Source of the DNA: Limnohabitans sp. Rim11
GTDB taxonomy: Bacteria > Pseudomonadota > Gammaproteobacteria > Burkholderiales > Burkholderiaceae_C
Length of the DNA: 64,000 bases
Reading direction: 5' to 3'
Assembly: GCF_001269365.1 (NCBI RefSeq)
Contig: NZ_CXOM01000005.1
Coordinates: 44,979 to 108,978, forward strand
How positions within the stretch are numbered: the stretch's first letter is position 1; every line of letters begins with the position of its first letter. Under the pieces are notes generated by a model. It saw nothing but the letters and a program-made list of their open reading frames with translations. It did not search any database and was not told where the DNA came from. The position numbers were made by a program, and so were the translations under genes. Positions 24,852 to 33,311 of the stretch are shown here, piece after piece.

Positions 24852-26345
24852 TTAGAACCTTGGCAAATCGGGGTGAGAAATTTGCCCGCCCCGTACCAAC
24901 ATCTTGCCGTATTCTGCGCAGCGGTTCAGGGTGGGAATCACCTTGCCTGGATTGAGCAAACCCATTGGATCGAAAGCCTTTTTCAAGGCAAACATTTGCT
25001 CGTTCTCTTCGCTAGAAAACTGCACACACATGCTGTTGAGTTTTTCAATGCCAACACCATGCTCGCCCGTAACAGTGCCGCCCATGGCCACACTGGTTTC
25101 CAAAATATCGGCGCCAAACAACTCACAGCGGTGCAGCTGATCAGGGTCATTGGCATCAAACAAAATGAGCGGATGCAAGTTGCCATCGCCCGCATGAAAC
25201 ACGTTGGCGCAGCGCAATTGATATTTCTTTTCCATCTCGGCAATGGCCAACAAAATATCGGCCAAACGTTTGCGCGGAATGGTGGAGTCCATGCACATGT
25301 AGTCGGGGCTGATGCGGCCTGAAGCCGGGAATGCATTTTTGCGACCACTCCAAAAACGCAAGCGCTCGGCCTCGTCTTTGCTGACCGCAATGGCCGTGGC
25401 ACCGCAGCCGCGCAGCACATCGCTCATGCGGCCAATTTCTTCTTCGACTTCTTCTGGCGTGCCATCGCTTTCGCACAACAAAATGGCTTCTGCATTCAAG
25501 TCGTAACCAGCATGCACAAAATCTTCGACAGCCGCTGTCATGGGCTTGTCCATCATCTCAAGGCCGGCAGGAATAATGCCAGCTGCAATGACGGCCGCTA
25601 CGGCATCGCCAGCTTTGCGAATGTCATCGAAGCTGGCCATGATGCAACGTGCCAATTGGGGTTTGGGCACCAACTTGACGGTGACCTCAGTCGTGATGGC
25701 CAACATGCCTTCGCTGCCCACCAACACAGACAGCAAATCAAAACCACTGGTGTCTAGCGCGTCGCTGCCAAACGTAACGGCATCGCCTTCAATGGTGAAG
25801 CCTTTGACCTTGAGCACGTTGTGCAAAGTCAGGCCGTACTTCAAGCAGTGCACACCGCCAGAGTTTTCCGCCACGTTGCCGCCAATGGTGCAAGCAATTT
25901 GGCTGGAAGGGTCGGGGGCGTAATACAAACCGTGGGGCGCTGCGGCTTCTGAAATGGCTAAGTTGCGAACGCCACACTGAACCACTGCAGTGCGAGACAC
26001 GGGGTCGACCTTCATGATGTTGTTGAACTTGGCCATGGACAAGGTGACGCCCAATTTGTGCGGCATAGCACCGCCCGACAAACCGGTGCCTGCGCCGCGT
26101 GCCACCACAGGCACGGCCAGTGCATGACAAGCTTTCAAGACCGCTTGAACTTGATTTTCGTTTTCGGGCAAAGCCACCACCAAGGGGCGCTCACGGTAAG
26201 CCGTCAGGCCGTCACACTCATAAGGCACGGTGTCTTCTAGGGTGTACAGCAAAGCATGTGCGGGGAGCACTTTGCTTAAGGCTTGCACCACTTGCGCTTG
26301 TCGATCGGCACGGGACAGGGCTTCTAAGTTGGTGAGGGCGTTCAT
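24852..26345 (-). CDS. FAD-linked 2-hydroxyacid oxidase, GlcD type
   Basis: The 497-residue product is a VAO/PCMH-fold flavoprotein. The N-terminal FAD domain shows VVARGAGTGLSGGAMPH, DPSSQIACTIGGNVAENSGG and LTVKLVPK; the C-terminal domain contains HAGDGNLHPLILFD and GTVTGEHGVGIEK, which bind metal and substrate. This is the pattern of GlcD and of D-lactate/D-2-hydroxyglutarate dehydrogenases. The GlcE and GlcF partners are not adjacent, so it may work as a stand-alone D-2-hydroxyacid dehydrogenase. Confidence 0.9.
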   Translation of the reverse strand: MNALTNLEALSRADRQAQVVQALSKVLPAHALLYTLEDTVPYECDGLTAYRERPLVVALPENENQVQAVLKACHALAVPVVARGAGTGLSGGAMPHKLGVTLSMAKFNNIMKVDPVSRTAVVQCGVRNLAISEAAAPHGLYYAPDPSSQIACTIGGNVAENSGGVHCLKYGLTLHNVLKVKGFTIEGDAVTFGSDALDTSGFDLLSVLVGSEGMLAITTEVTVKLVPKPQLARCIMASFDDIRKAGDAVAAVIAAGIIPAGLEMMDKPMTAAVEDFVHAGYDLNAEAILLCESDGTPEEVEEEIGRMSDVLRGCGATAIAVSKDEAERLRFWSGRKNAFPASGRISPDYMCMDSTIPRKRLADILLAIAEMEKKYQLRCANVFHAGDGNLHPLILFDANDPDQLHRCELFGADILETSVAMGGTVTGEHGVGIEKLNSMCVQFSSEENEQMFALKKAFDPMGLLNPGKVIPTLNRCAEYGKMLVRGGQISHPDLPRF

Positions 26346-26389
26346 GGCGATCTTTTCAAAAAGGTCAATTTAAAAAAGACAATTCAGCA

Positions 26390-27247
26390 TCATTTGAAGA
26401 TGACCGTTTTGTGGCCGTTCAGGAGCACACGGTGTTCGCTGTGCCACTTGACGGCGCGGGCCAACACTTGGCTTTCGGTGTCACGGCCTTGCGTGGTCAA
26501 ATCTTCAACGGTTTTGGAGTGGTCCACTCGCGCCACATCTTGTTCAATGATGGGGCCTTCGTCCAAGTCGGCTGTCACGTAGTGCGCTGTGGCGCCAATC
26601 AATTTAACGCCGCGGTCGTGCGCTTGGTAGTACGGTTTTGCGCCTTTGAAGCTAGGCAAGAACGAATGGTGAATGTTGATGGCCCGACCCGACAATTTGC
26701 GACACAGGTCGTCCGACAAAATTTGCATGTAGCGCGCCAACACTACCAACTCGGCGCCTTCCGATTGAATGATCTCGTACTGTTTGGCTTCAGCCTCGGC
26801 TTTGTTGGCCGCAGTGACGGGAATGTGATGGAACGGCACGTTGTAACTGGCGGCCAATTGGTAGAACTCGCGATGGTTGCTGACAATGGCGCGAATGTCG
26901 ATTGGCAGCAAACCGCTTTTCCAGCGGAACAGCAAATCGTTCAGGCAATGGCCTTCTTTGCTGACCAAAATGACCGTAGGCATCGGCTGGGTGGTGTTGT
27001 GCAAATTCCAAGTCATTTGGAAAGCTGTGGCAAAAGTACCCAGCTGGCTGCGCAAATCGGCCTCACTCACCTGATCGCAAGCAAACTGAACCCGCATGAA
27101 AAACAGACCGGTGGCATGGTCGCTGTACTGTGCAGCCTCTTCAATGTTGCCGCCGCGTTCCAGCAAAAAACCCGAAACGGCGTGCACGATGCCCGTTCTA
27201 TCGGGGCAGGAAAGGGTAAGGATGTATGCGTGATTCATGGACGACAT
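26390..27247 (-). CDS. purU: Formyltetrahydrofolate deformylase
   Basis: PurU (285 residues, EC 3.5.1.10) hydrolyses 10-formyl-THF to formate and THF, balancing one-carbon pools. An N-terminal ACT domain (YILTLSCPDRTGIVHAVSGF) is followed by a formyltransferase domain with NIHHSFLPSFKGAKPYYQA and LIGATAHYVTADLDEGPI, which carries the catalytic Asn, His and Asp. I use the ATG at 27247; an ATG at 27238 is nearly as good, while one at 27289 adds residues not usual for the family. Confidence 0.95.
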   Translation of the reverse strand: MSSMNHAYILTLSCPDRTGIVHAVSGFLLERGGNIEEAAQYSDHATGLFFMRVQFACDQVSEADLRSQLGTFATAFQMTWNLHNTTQPMPTVILVSKEGHCLNDLLFRWKSGLLPIDIRAIVSNHREFYQLAASYNVPFHHIPVTAANKAEAEAKQYEIIQSEGAELVVLARYMQILSDDLCRKLSGRAINIHHSFLPSFKGAKPYYQAHDRGVKLIGATAHYVTADLDEGPIIEQDVARVDHSKTVEDLTTQGRDTESQVLARAVKWHSEHRVLLNGHKTVIFK

Positions 27248-27362
27248 TGTCGCAGGGAGAAGGGCCCTTTGCCAAAATGAGGCGCTCAAACCTTATCCAA
27301 GGCATGGCGGAGGACGGGTTTAAACTGCCAAGCATTGAGATCTCACCTTTTCGGCAGCTTTT

Positions 27363-28445
27363 TTGCGACATTTCCAATCCATTTACCAAGTTAGCTTGAC
27401 GCTGATTCTGGCCACGGCCGCGGCCCTGTTGGCCCAGTGGCTGCGCACACCCATTCCTTGGATGTTGGGGCCTTTGTTGTGCACGGCTGCCCTGTCGATT
27501 GGCGGTGCACCGATGCGCAGCTCGATCTATTTGCGCAACGTCGGTCAGTGGGTCATTGCTTGCGCCCTGGGTTTGTATTTCACAGCCGATGTGGGGCACT
27601 TGGTGGTCAGCTTGTGGTGGGCCATTTTGCTGGGCATTGGCTGGGCCTTGGCGCTTGGCTTTGGTTTTGGCCTGTGGTTGCATCGCCAAAATGCCAAGGA
27701 CATGCCCGAGTTGTCTGCCCCCAGAATGCGGGCGACCAGTTATTTTGCGGGCGCCATTGGCGGCGCCTCTGAAATGACGCTCATGGCCGATCGCTATGGT
27801 GCGCGCACGGATCTGGTAGCCGCATCGCACAGCATGCGCTTGGTCATGGTGGTGATTTGTTTGCCCTTTGGCATGCAATGGGTTCAGTCGCATTGGGGTT
27901 TGCAAGTGGACAGCAATTTGATGCCCGGCCCCAAAGTCTGGCATTGGACCGGCCTTGTTTACCTGGCTTTGGCCACCAGTGTTGGCGCGCTGTTCATGAC
28001 GCTCATCAAGCGCAACAACCCTTGGTTCATGGGTCCCTTGGTCGTTGCGATGACATTGACCCTGATGGGCATTCAGTGGACGGCCATCCCCTCAGAATTG
28101 TCCAATTTGGCGCAGCTCTTCATTGGCATCAGTTTGGGGGTGCGCTTTCGCCGAGAATTTATTCAAACCGCGCCCAAGTGGTTATTGACCGTGGCCCTCG
28201 GCACCATGGGCATGATTTTGTTGTCGGCCGTATTTGGCTGGGCCTTGGCTTGGGGGACAGGCTTGCATCCGGCGACTTTAATTTTGGGCACCTCGCCAGG
28301 CGGTATTGCCGAAATGGCCATCACGGCCAAAGTGTTGGGTTTGGGTGCGCCTATCGTGACGGCATTTCAGGTGTGCCGGTTGGTTGCGGTCTTACTGATT
28401 GTGGTGCCGCTCTACCGTTGGGTGGCCCTAGAACAGAATCAGTGA
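27363..28445 (+). CDS. AbrB-family membrane protein (COG3180)
   Basis: The 360-residue product has about ten membrane helices in two repeated halves, each beginning with a pattern like LLAQWLRTPIPWMLGPLL and ending with ASSPGGIAEM-type motifs (IGGASEMTL and TSPGGIAEMAI). This is the AbrB/COG3180 family of putative transporters, whose role is poorly known. Only a TTG start fits at 27363 because an in-frame stop lies at 27336-27338. The 3' end overlaps the convergent DUF3567 gene by 7 bases. Confidence 0.75.
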   Translation: MRHFQSIYQVSLTLILATAAALLAQWLRTPIPWMLGPLLCTAALSIGGAPMRSSIYLRNVGQWVIACALGLYFTADVGHLVVSLWWAILLGIGWALALGFGFGLWLHRQNAKDMPELSAPRMRATSYFAGAIGGASEMTLMADRYGARTDLVAASHSMRLVMVVICLPFGMQWVQSHWGLQVDSNLMPGPKVWHWTGLVYLALATSVGALFMTLIKRNNPWFMGPLVVAMTLTLMGIQWTAIPSELSNLAQLFIGISLGVRFRREFIQTAPKWLLTVALGTMGMILLSAVFGWALAWGTGLHPATLILGTSPGGIAEMAITAKVLGLGAPIVTAFQVCRLVAVLLIVVPLYRWVALEQNQ

Positions 28446-28720
28446 ACCACCACCGGCTGCTGTGCCAAGCCGGTGTAACTCTCTAGGGTGTCTTCAACTT
28501 CTTCTTGGGTGGGTGTGTTTTGTTGCCAAGCTTGGATGTGCATTTGGAACATTTCTGCCCACGAGCCATCGAGGTAGACCTCTTTGCCGGAGCGCTTGTC
28601 GACAATCTCAAAACCATGGCGCTCTAGGGTGGGCGCTTGAGAGACGGGTGGCGCCTCACCGGTTTCGTTGGCCAACACATGCATGACGGCAAAAGATTCG
28701 GATTCGTACAACAAGTTCAT
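28439..28720 (-). CDS. DUF3567 family protein
   Basis: The 93-residue cytosolic protein matches the beta-proteobacterial DUF3567 pattern: MNLLYESESFAVMHV at the start, GFEIVDKRSGKEVYLDGSWAEMFQ in the middle and TPTQEEVEDTLESY near the end. The family is common in Burkholderiales and has no assigned function. Its own promoter lies just upstream on the minus strand. Confidence 0.85.
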   Translation of the reverse strand: MNLLYESESFAVMHVLANETGEAPPVSQAPTLERHGFEIVDKRSGKEVYLDGSWAEMFQMHIQAWQQNTPTQEEVEDTLESYTGLAQQPVVVH

Positions 28721-28750
28721 GGTGTCATTCTGACTGAAGTGAATGCCATT

Positions 28751-28778
28751 TAGATAGGGCCTTTGTAAATTTTTTCAA
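28751..28778 (-). promoter_or_regulatory. Putative promoter of the DUF3567 gene
   Basis: Read on the minus strand, TTGAAA (complement of 28773-28778) and TATCTA (complement of 28751-28756) are 16 bases apart. Transcription would begin near 28744, 24 bases before the ATG at 28720. Confidence 0.5.
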
Positions 28779-28805
28779 GGGTTGTGAAAAACTGACAAGG
28801 CAGGT

Positions 28806-29972
28806 TCATTCGGCCAAGGGTCCCGGTACTTCAGTGCCGCTCATTTCCATGTCAATGAAGTTGCCGCTGACTTGGGTAATTTTGATGCGCACCGGCAAGC
28901 CCCCGTGCGTTTTGGACAACCACATTTCAATTCGGCTATCAAACTTGCCTCGGGGTAAGCACACCCATTTTTGCGTTTCTATGCGTTCTCCCTTGACTTC
29001 AATGGCCTCGTCAGACTGGTAGGTCAAGCGCCAATTGACGGCGTCACGTGTGGTGGCCGTTTGAATGTTGAGCTCGGAACCCGTCTTGAAATTTTGGGCT
29101 GAAACCGCAGCCGCCATTTGGATGAACAAACTCACCTGATCTTGGGCGCCCGATTGCATCGATGTACTGGGCGTGTTGCCACTGAAACTGATGGTGCGCT
29201 TGGCCGAATCAAAATGGGCCGCGCGCTCACCTCGGAAACTGTCGCTGTAGCGTTTGGGCGCCAAGCCGTCTTCGGTCAGCAAGCCTTGGCTGCGCCACAC
29301 ACGGTTGCCTATGAGAAAAGCCCTGACGCGCAATTCGGCTTCATAGTTGCGAGGCGAACTGCTTGCTGGGTTGGCTTGCCATTTCAAATAGCCCGAGGCG
29401 TAATAGTTCAAACCACGCTCTTGCCCAGTGAGCTTGTAGTTAATTTGAAGGTTGTCTGGGAAATTCTCCGCTTTGGCAACCAAGGCTTTGTCTTGGGCAA
29501 TTTGAGGGGGAGGCACCTCTGCCGGCTCGGTGGTTGCAGCTGTTGTTTCTGGGGCTTTTTGAGGGGCGAGTTCAGGGGCTGGTTCAGGGGTAGTTTCAGG
29601 TGCGATGACGGGTTCCGGCAAGGCTGCGGAAGCGATGGCAGAGATGCCAGCTGGTTCCGCTGTGGGGTTTGAAATCGGCGCAGGTATTGGCTTAGGAAGA
29701 GGCTTAGGAAGTGGTTTTTTCAGCGGTGGCTGATGATTCTCAGGCGCTGTCTTTGAAGGTGCCGGTGTGGCGGGCAATAAGGGGGCAACAACCCTAGTTT
29801 GCAAGGGCCCTAACTTTTGAGATTCAGAATGTAGCCGCCAAAGGCTGCCGCCAGAGCTGAGCAACAGCCAAAGATGGACGGTCAAGACCAACAGCGCCAA
29901 GGCCGCTAATTTTTTCCGACCTGGGGGCGCCAGATTCAGATTGGTTAAACTGAACAAGTGAAGTGAAACCAT
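28806..29972 (-). CDS. DUF3108 domain protein, membrane-anchored
   Basis: The 388-residue product has a single hydrophobic helix at about residues 21-39, a Pro/Lys/Glu/Ala-rich linker at about 65-165 (PKPLPKPIPAPIS and PEPAPELAPQKAPE repeats), and a C-terminal DUF3108 domain starting near LQINYKLTGQERGLNYYASGYL. The linker resembles the periplasm-spanning segment of TonB. The topology suggests an inner-membrane anchor with a beta-rich periplasmic domain; the function is unknown. The next gene is divergent, 22 bases away. Confidence 0.85.
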   Translation of the reverse strand: MVSLHLFSLTNLNLAPPGRKKLAALALLVLTVHLWLLLSSGGSLWRLHSESQKLGPLQTRVVAPLLPATPAPSKTAPENHQPPLKKPLPKPLPKPIPAPISNPTAEPAGISAIASAALPEPVIAPETTPEPAPELAPQKAPETTAATTEPAEVPPPQIAQDKALVAKAENFPDNLQINYKLTGQERGLNYYASGYLKWQANPASSSPRNYEAELRVRAFLIGNRVWRSQGLLTEDGLAPKRYSDSFRGERAAHFDSAKRTISFSGNTPSTSMQSGAQDQVSLFIQMAAAVSAQNFKTGSELNIQTATTRDAVNWRLTYQSDEAIEVKGERIETQKWVCLPRGKFDSRIEMWLSKTHGGLPVRIKITQVSGNFIDMEMSGTEVPGPLAE

Positions 29973-29994
29973 TGCAAAGAATCGAAGAGGCTTT

Positions 29995-31020
29995 ATGAAA
30001 TTAGCAACCTACAAAGACGGATCGCGTGACGGCCAATTGGTGGTGGTGTCTCGCGATCTCAGTACCGCTCATTATGCGACTGGCATCGCTCAACGCCTGC
30101 AACAAGTTTTGGACGACTGGAACTTTATAGCGCCTCAATTGGAGGACTTGTACCAAACCCTGAACAACGGCAAGGCGCGGCATGCTTTTCCGTTTGATCC
30201 CAATCTTTGCATGGCGCCTTTGCCCAGGGCTTATCAGTGGGCAGATGGCTCAGCTTATATCAACCATGTGGAACTGGTGCGCGCATCACGCAAATCAGAG
30301 GTGCCAGAAAGTTTCTACAAAGACCCCTTGATGTACCAAGGTGGCAGTGACGATTTTCTGGGCCCTTGCGATCCAGTCATTTGCCCCGATGAAGCGTTTG
30401 GCATTGATTTTGAAGCTGAGATGGCAGTCATCACGGGCGACGTGCCCATGGGCGTTTCGCCCGAGAATGCCTTGGACGGCATTCGTTTGCTCATGATTGC
30501 CAACGACGTCAGCCTGCGAAATTTAATTCCCAACGAACTGGCCAAAGGTTTTGGCTTCTTCCAAAGCAAACCTGCCACTGCTTTTAGCCCTGTGGCCGTC
30601 ACGCCAGATGAATTGGGTGACGCGTGGGACCATGGCCGCGTGCATTTAACGATGCAATCGACATGGAATGGTCGCAAAGTGGGCATGTGTGAAGCGGGCC
30701 CCGAAATGACCTTTCACTTTGGCCAACTGATTGCCCACATCGGCAAGACGCGCAACGTGCGTGCAGGCTCCATTGTGGGCAGCGGCACGGTCAGCAACAA
30801 AAGCGTTGAAGTCAATGGCAAGCCCGAGTGGGCCAAAGGCTATAGCTGCATTGCCGAGAAGCGCGCCATTGAAACCATATTAGATGGCAAGCCCAGCACC
30901 GATTTCATGAAGTTCGGTGACACCATTCGAATTGAAATGAAGGGTAAAGACGGTCAAAGCGTGTTTGGCGCCATCGATCAGCAAATTGCACCCGCCGATG
31001 CCAAACTGGGTAAAGACTGA
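29995..31020 (+). CDS. Fumarylacetoacetate hydrolase-family protein
   Basis: This 341-residue FAH-fold enzyme has a 70-residue N-terminal domain and the catalytic core with [19 protein letters not shown] (metal-binding acidic residues), [27 protein letters not shown] stretch and [14 protein letters not shown]-fold enzymes cleave or decarboxylate 2,4-dioxo acids. It is followed after 11 bases by an enoyl-CoA hydratase-family gene, so the pair probably works in one catabolic route, but no substrate can be named from the sequence. Confidence 0.83.
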   Translation: MKLATYKDGSRDGQLVVVSRDLSTAHYATGIAQRLQQVLDDWNFIAPQLEDLYQTLNNGKARHAFPFDPNLCMAPLPRAYQWADGSAYINHVELVRASRKSEVPESFYKDPLMYQGGSDDFLGPCDPVICPDEAFGIDFEAEMAVITGDVPMGVSPENALDGIRLLMIANDVSLRNLIPNELAKGFGFFQSKPATAFSPVAVTPDELGDAWDHGRVHLTMQSTWNGRKVGMCEAGPEMTFHFGQLIAHIGKTRNVRAGSIVGSGTVSNKSVEVNGKPEWAKGYSCIAEKRAIETILDGKPSTDFMKFGDTIRIEMKGKDGQSVFGAIDQQIAPADAKLGKD

Positions 31021-31031
31021 GGACTCAGAAA

Positions 31032-31850
31032 ATGACGGACACCATCGACTACAGCCGATACAAAACACTGAACATCACGCGCCGAGGTGCGAATCAAACA
31101 GTTTTGGACATCCAAATGAAAGCCGGTGGCCCGGGTGGCAACGGCAAGCTGCCCACGGCTGGCCATGAAGGTCATTGGGAGTTGGCTGAAATTTGGCGCG
31201 ATGTGTCTCGCGATGAAACTGTGCGTGCGGCCGTCTTGCGCGGCGAAGGTTTGGGTTTTTCGGGCGGCGGCGACTTGGCTCTGGTGGAAGACATGGCGCG
31301 CGACTTTGACATTCGCACGCGCGTATGGAAAGAAGCCCGCGACTTGGTTTACAACGTGATCAATTGCGACAAACCCATCGTCAGTGCCATGCACGGACCG
31401 GCTGTGGGCGCAGGTTTGGTAGCCGGCTTGTTGGCCGATATTTCAATTGCCAGCAAGACCGCCAAGATTGTGGATGGTCACACGCGTTTGGGCGTGGCCG
31501 CGGGCGATCATGCGGCCATCATTTGGCCCTTGCTGTGTGGCATGGCCAAGGCCAAGTATTACCTTTTGCTGTGCGAGCCCGTGAGCGGCGAAGAAGCAGA
31601 GCGCATGGGCTTGGTGTCCTTGGCGGTGGAGGAAAAAGATTTGCTGCCCAAAGCCTATGAGGTGGCCGACCGCTTGGCCAATGGCAGCCAAACAGCCATC
31701 CGCTGGACCAAATACGCTTTGAACAACTGGCTGCGCCAAGCAGGCCCCAGCTTTGATGCGTCACTGGCCTTGGAGTTCATGGGATTTGCTGGACCCGATG
31801 TGAAAGAAGGCGTCGCCAGTTTGCGCGATCGCCGACCACCACAGTTTTAA
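31032..31850 (+). CDS. Enoyl-CoA hydratase/isomerase-family protein
   Basis: The 272-residue crotonase-fold protein has the oxyanion-hole segments [14 protein letters not shown] and [24 protein letters not shown], and the C-terminal helix [12 protein letters not shown]. The active-site pattern at [21 protein letters not shown] differs from classical EchA, where a glutamate pair is expected, so a hydratase, hydrolase or isomerase activity is all possible. It is the second gene of a unit with the FAH-family enzyme. Confidence 0.85.
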   Translation: MTDTIDYSRYKTLNITRRGANQTVLDIQMKAGGPGGNGKLPTAGHEGHWELAEIWRDVSRDETVRAAVLRGEGLGFSGGGDLALVEDMARDFDIRTRVWKEARDLVYNVINCDKPIVSAMHGPAVGAGLVAGLLADISIASKTAKIVDGHTRLGVAAGDHAAIIWPLLCGMAKAKYYLLLCEPVSGEEAERMGLVSLAVEEKDLLPKAYEVADRLANGSQTAIRWTKYALNNWLRQAGPSFDASLALEFMGFAGPDVKEGVASLRDRRPPQF

Positions 31851-31872
31851 ACTTAAACCGCTGCCAAAGCGC

Positions 31873-32523
31873 TTAGGGCTTGCTTTGCATCCGGGCTAAG
31901 AAAAGCTCGTTGTTGGCTTTGCGGTCAGCTTGCACACGTTGCATGCTGGGCCGCTCGGACCACATCTTCATATAGCTCTTGACGGGCAAGTCGGCTAAAA
32001 AATCATTGCCATAAATGGTTTTGCTAACCGCCGTCACAAGCGGCAAATTGACAGCAGCAGCACAATCGGCCAAGGTCAATTCTGAGCCCCCAATGAAAGG
32101 TTCAAACTTCGCCACTTTGGCAAATGCAGCTACATTCTTTTGCAGTTGCTTGCCCACTTTTTCTTTCACTGCATCGCTCACCTTGCCGCCAAAAAAGGCT
32201 TCTGCGTAAAGTTCACGCGCCACCAATTCCAAATGCAAATCTAGAAAGATGTGGAGTTCGCGGGCCTTGGCCGCTGCAAAGGGGTCTTTGGGCAACAGGG
32301 GGTGTGCGGAGTATTTGTGCTCTAAATATTCCACCATGACGGCTGACTCGCACAAAGTCCCTTCGTCCGTTTTCAAGTAAGGCACTTTGCCCAAGGGGCT
32401 GGCATCCAGTTCAACTTGGCCCACCCATTTCAAGTCTTCGTCGAAAGCGATGTCTTTTTCTAACAAGACCAGTTTCACTTTGTTGTAGTAGTTGCTGGCG
32501 CCAAAGCCGCAGAGTGTCAGCAT
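31873..32523 (-). CDS. Glutathione S-transferase family protein
   Basis: The 216-residue product has a thioredoxin-fold N-terminal domain (LCGFGASNYYNKVKLVLLEKDI, SPLGKVPYL, ESAVMVEYLEHKY) and an all-helical C-terminal domain with TLADCAAAVNLPLV. The YYNKVK region suggests a Ser or Tyr active site, not cysteine. It is convergent with the FAH/enoyl-CoA hydratase pair, 22 bases from it. The conjugated substrate is unknown. Confidence 0.9.
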   Translation of the reverse strand: MLTLCGFGASNYYNKVKLVLLEKDIAFDEDLKWVGQVELDASPLGKVPYLKTDEGTLCESAVMVEYLEHKYSAHPLLPKDPFAAAKARELHIFLDLHLELVARELYAEAFFGGKVSDAVKEKVGKQLQKNVAAFAKVAKFEPFIGGSELTLADCAAAVNLPLVTAVSKTIYGNDFLADLPVKSYMKMWSERPSMQRVQADRKANNELFLARMQSKP

Positions 32524-32643
32524 GAGAGATCTCCTTATGAAGAGCTGAAGCTTAGCTGAGATCTGTTGGGCTTAGGTCGCCAAGTTGACGCCATTTGTCC
32601 ATGCGTTAAGCTTCTGGCAAATACACACTTGTAGGAGCCCACC

Positions 32644-33306
32644 ATGAGCGACACCTCTGCATTCGGTTTTGGAAAATTTGTGCCTGGCTTTGACTTTTTA
32701 CAAAACCTGGGCCAAGCCGCCAATCCTGGCGCCAAGGGCTCACCCCAGGGCATGCCCAACATGGCCAGTTGGGTCGCCCCCACCATGAATGTGGAGGAGT
32801 TGGACAAGCGCATTCAAGAACTCAAGACGGTTCAATTTTGGTTAGAGCAAAACACCAACGCCCTCAAAGCCACCATCCAAGCTTTGGAGGTGCAAAAAAT
32901 GACGCTGTCTACTTTGCAGGGCATGAACGTGAACATGCAAGATTTGGCCAAAGCCTTCACAGCCAAAATGCCCGACTTGGGTCAAGCTGCCGCAGCGGCT
33001 GAAGAGACGAAAGCCAATGAAACGGCAGAGCCAGCAGCGCAGGCTTCAAGTGCCAACGCCGAATCTGCGTCAAGCAGTACCAAAGACAATGGCCCCGCTG
33101 TAGATCCCATGCAGTGGTGGGGTTCGCTCACGCAGCAGTTTCAAAACATTGCGGCTGCTGCCGTCAAGGATGTGGCGGCGCAGGCCCTCAAAGACAAGCC
33201 CAAAGTAGCCAGAAAAACCAAGGCAAGCACGGCGAAGACCCGCAGCACGCGCGCCAAAAAACCAGCCAAGCCGGCATCGCAAGCCGTCCCAAAATCAGCC
33301 AGCTGA
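32644..33306 (+). CDS. phaM: PhaM-type polyhydroxyalkanoate granule regulatory protein
   Basis: The 220-residue product has FGFGKFVPGFDFLQNL at the N-terminus and a coiled-coil-like region (VEELDKRIQELKTVQFWLEQNTNALKATIQALEVQK cut as residues 51-86), followed by a linker and a Lys/Ala-rich tail (residues about 185-220) like histone H1. This is the PhaM architecture of Burkholderiales: it activates PhaC synthase and tethers PHA granules to the nucleoid. A clear ribosome site (TAGGAG) precedes the ATG. The synthase genes phaCAB are not in the window. Confidence 0.88.
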   Translation: MSDTSAFGFGKFVPGFDFLQNLGQAANPGAKGSPQGMPNMASWVAPTMNVEELDKRIQELKTVQFWLEQNTNALKATIQALEVQKMTLSTLQGMNVNMQDLAKAFTAKMPDLGQAAAAAEETKANETAEPAAQASSANAESASSSTKDNGPAVDPMQWWGSLTQQFQNIAAAAVKDVAAQALKDKPKVARKTKASTAKTRSTRAKKPAKPASQAVPKSAS

Positions 33307-33311
33307 TCAGT

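Noticed and set aside
26411..27280. A 289-codon open frame on the plus strand across purU
   Set aside because: It is fully antisense to purU, whose catalytic motifs are intact; no domain is recognisable.
27198..27944. A 248-codon minus-strand frame over the AbrB-type gene
   Set aside because: Gln/Arg/His-rich nonsense product, antisense to a membrane protein with clear helices.
27857..28486. A 209-codon plus-strand frame overlapping the AbrB-type gene
   Set aside because: Out-of-frame shadow; Gly/His/Arg-rich without motifs, while the overlapping frame has membrane helices and repeat motifs.
29616..29790. Possible tandem repeat in the Pro/Lys-rich linker of the DUF3108 protein
   Set aside because: The repetition is compositional (Pro-Lys, Pro-Glu) with no regular DNA period; typical of periplasm-spanning linkers.
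33114..33311. Upstream extension of the FIST gene into phaM
   Set aside because: The frame overlaps phaM out of frame; the first FIST-like residues start after the ATG at 33312.
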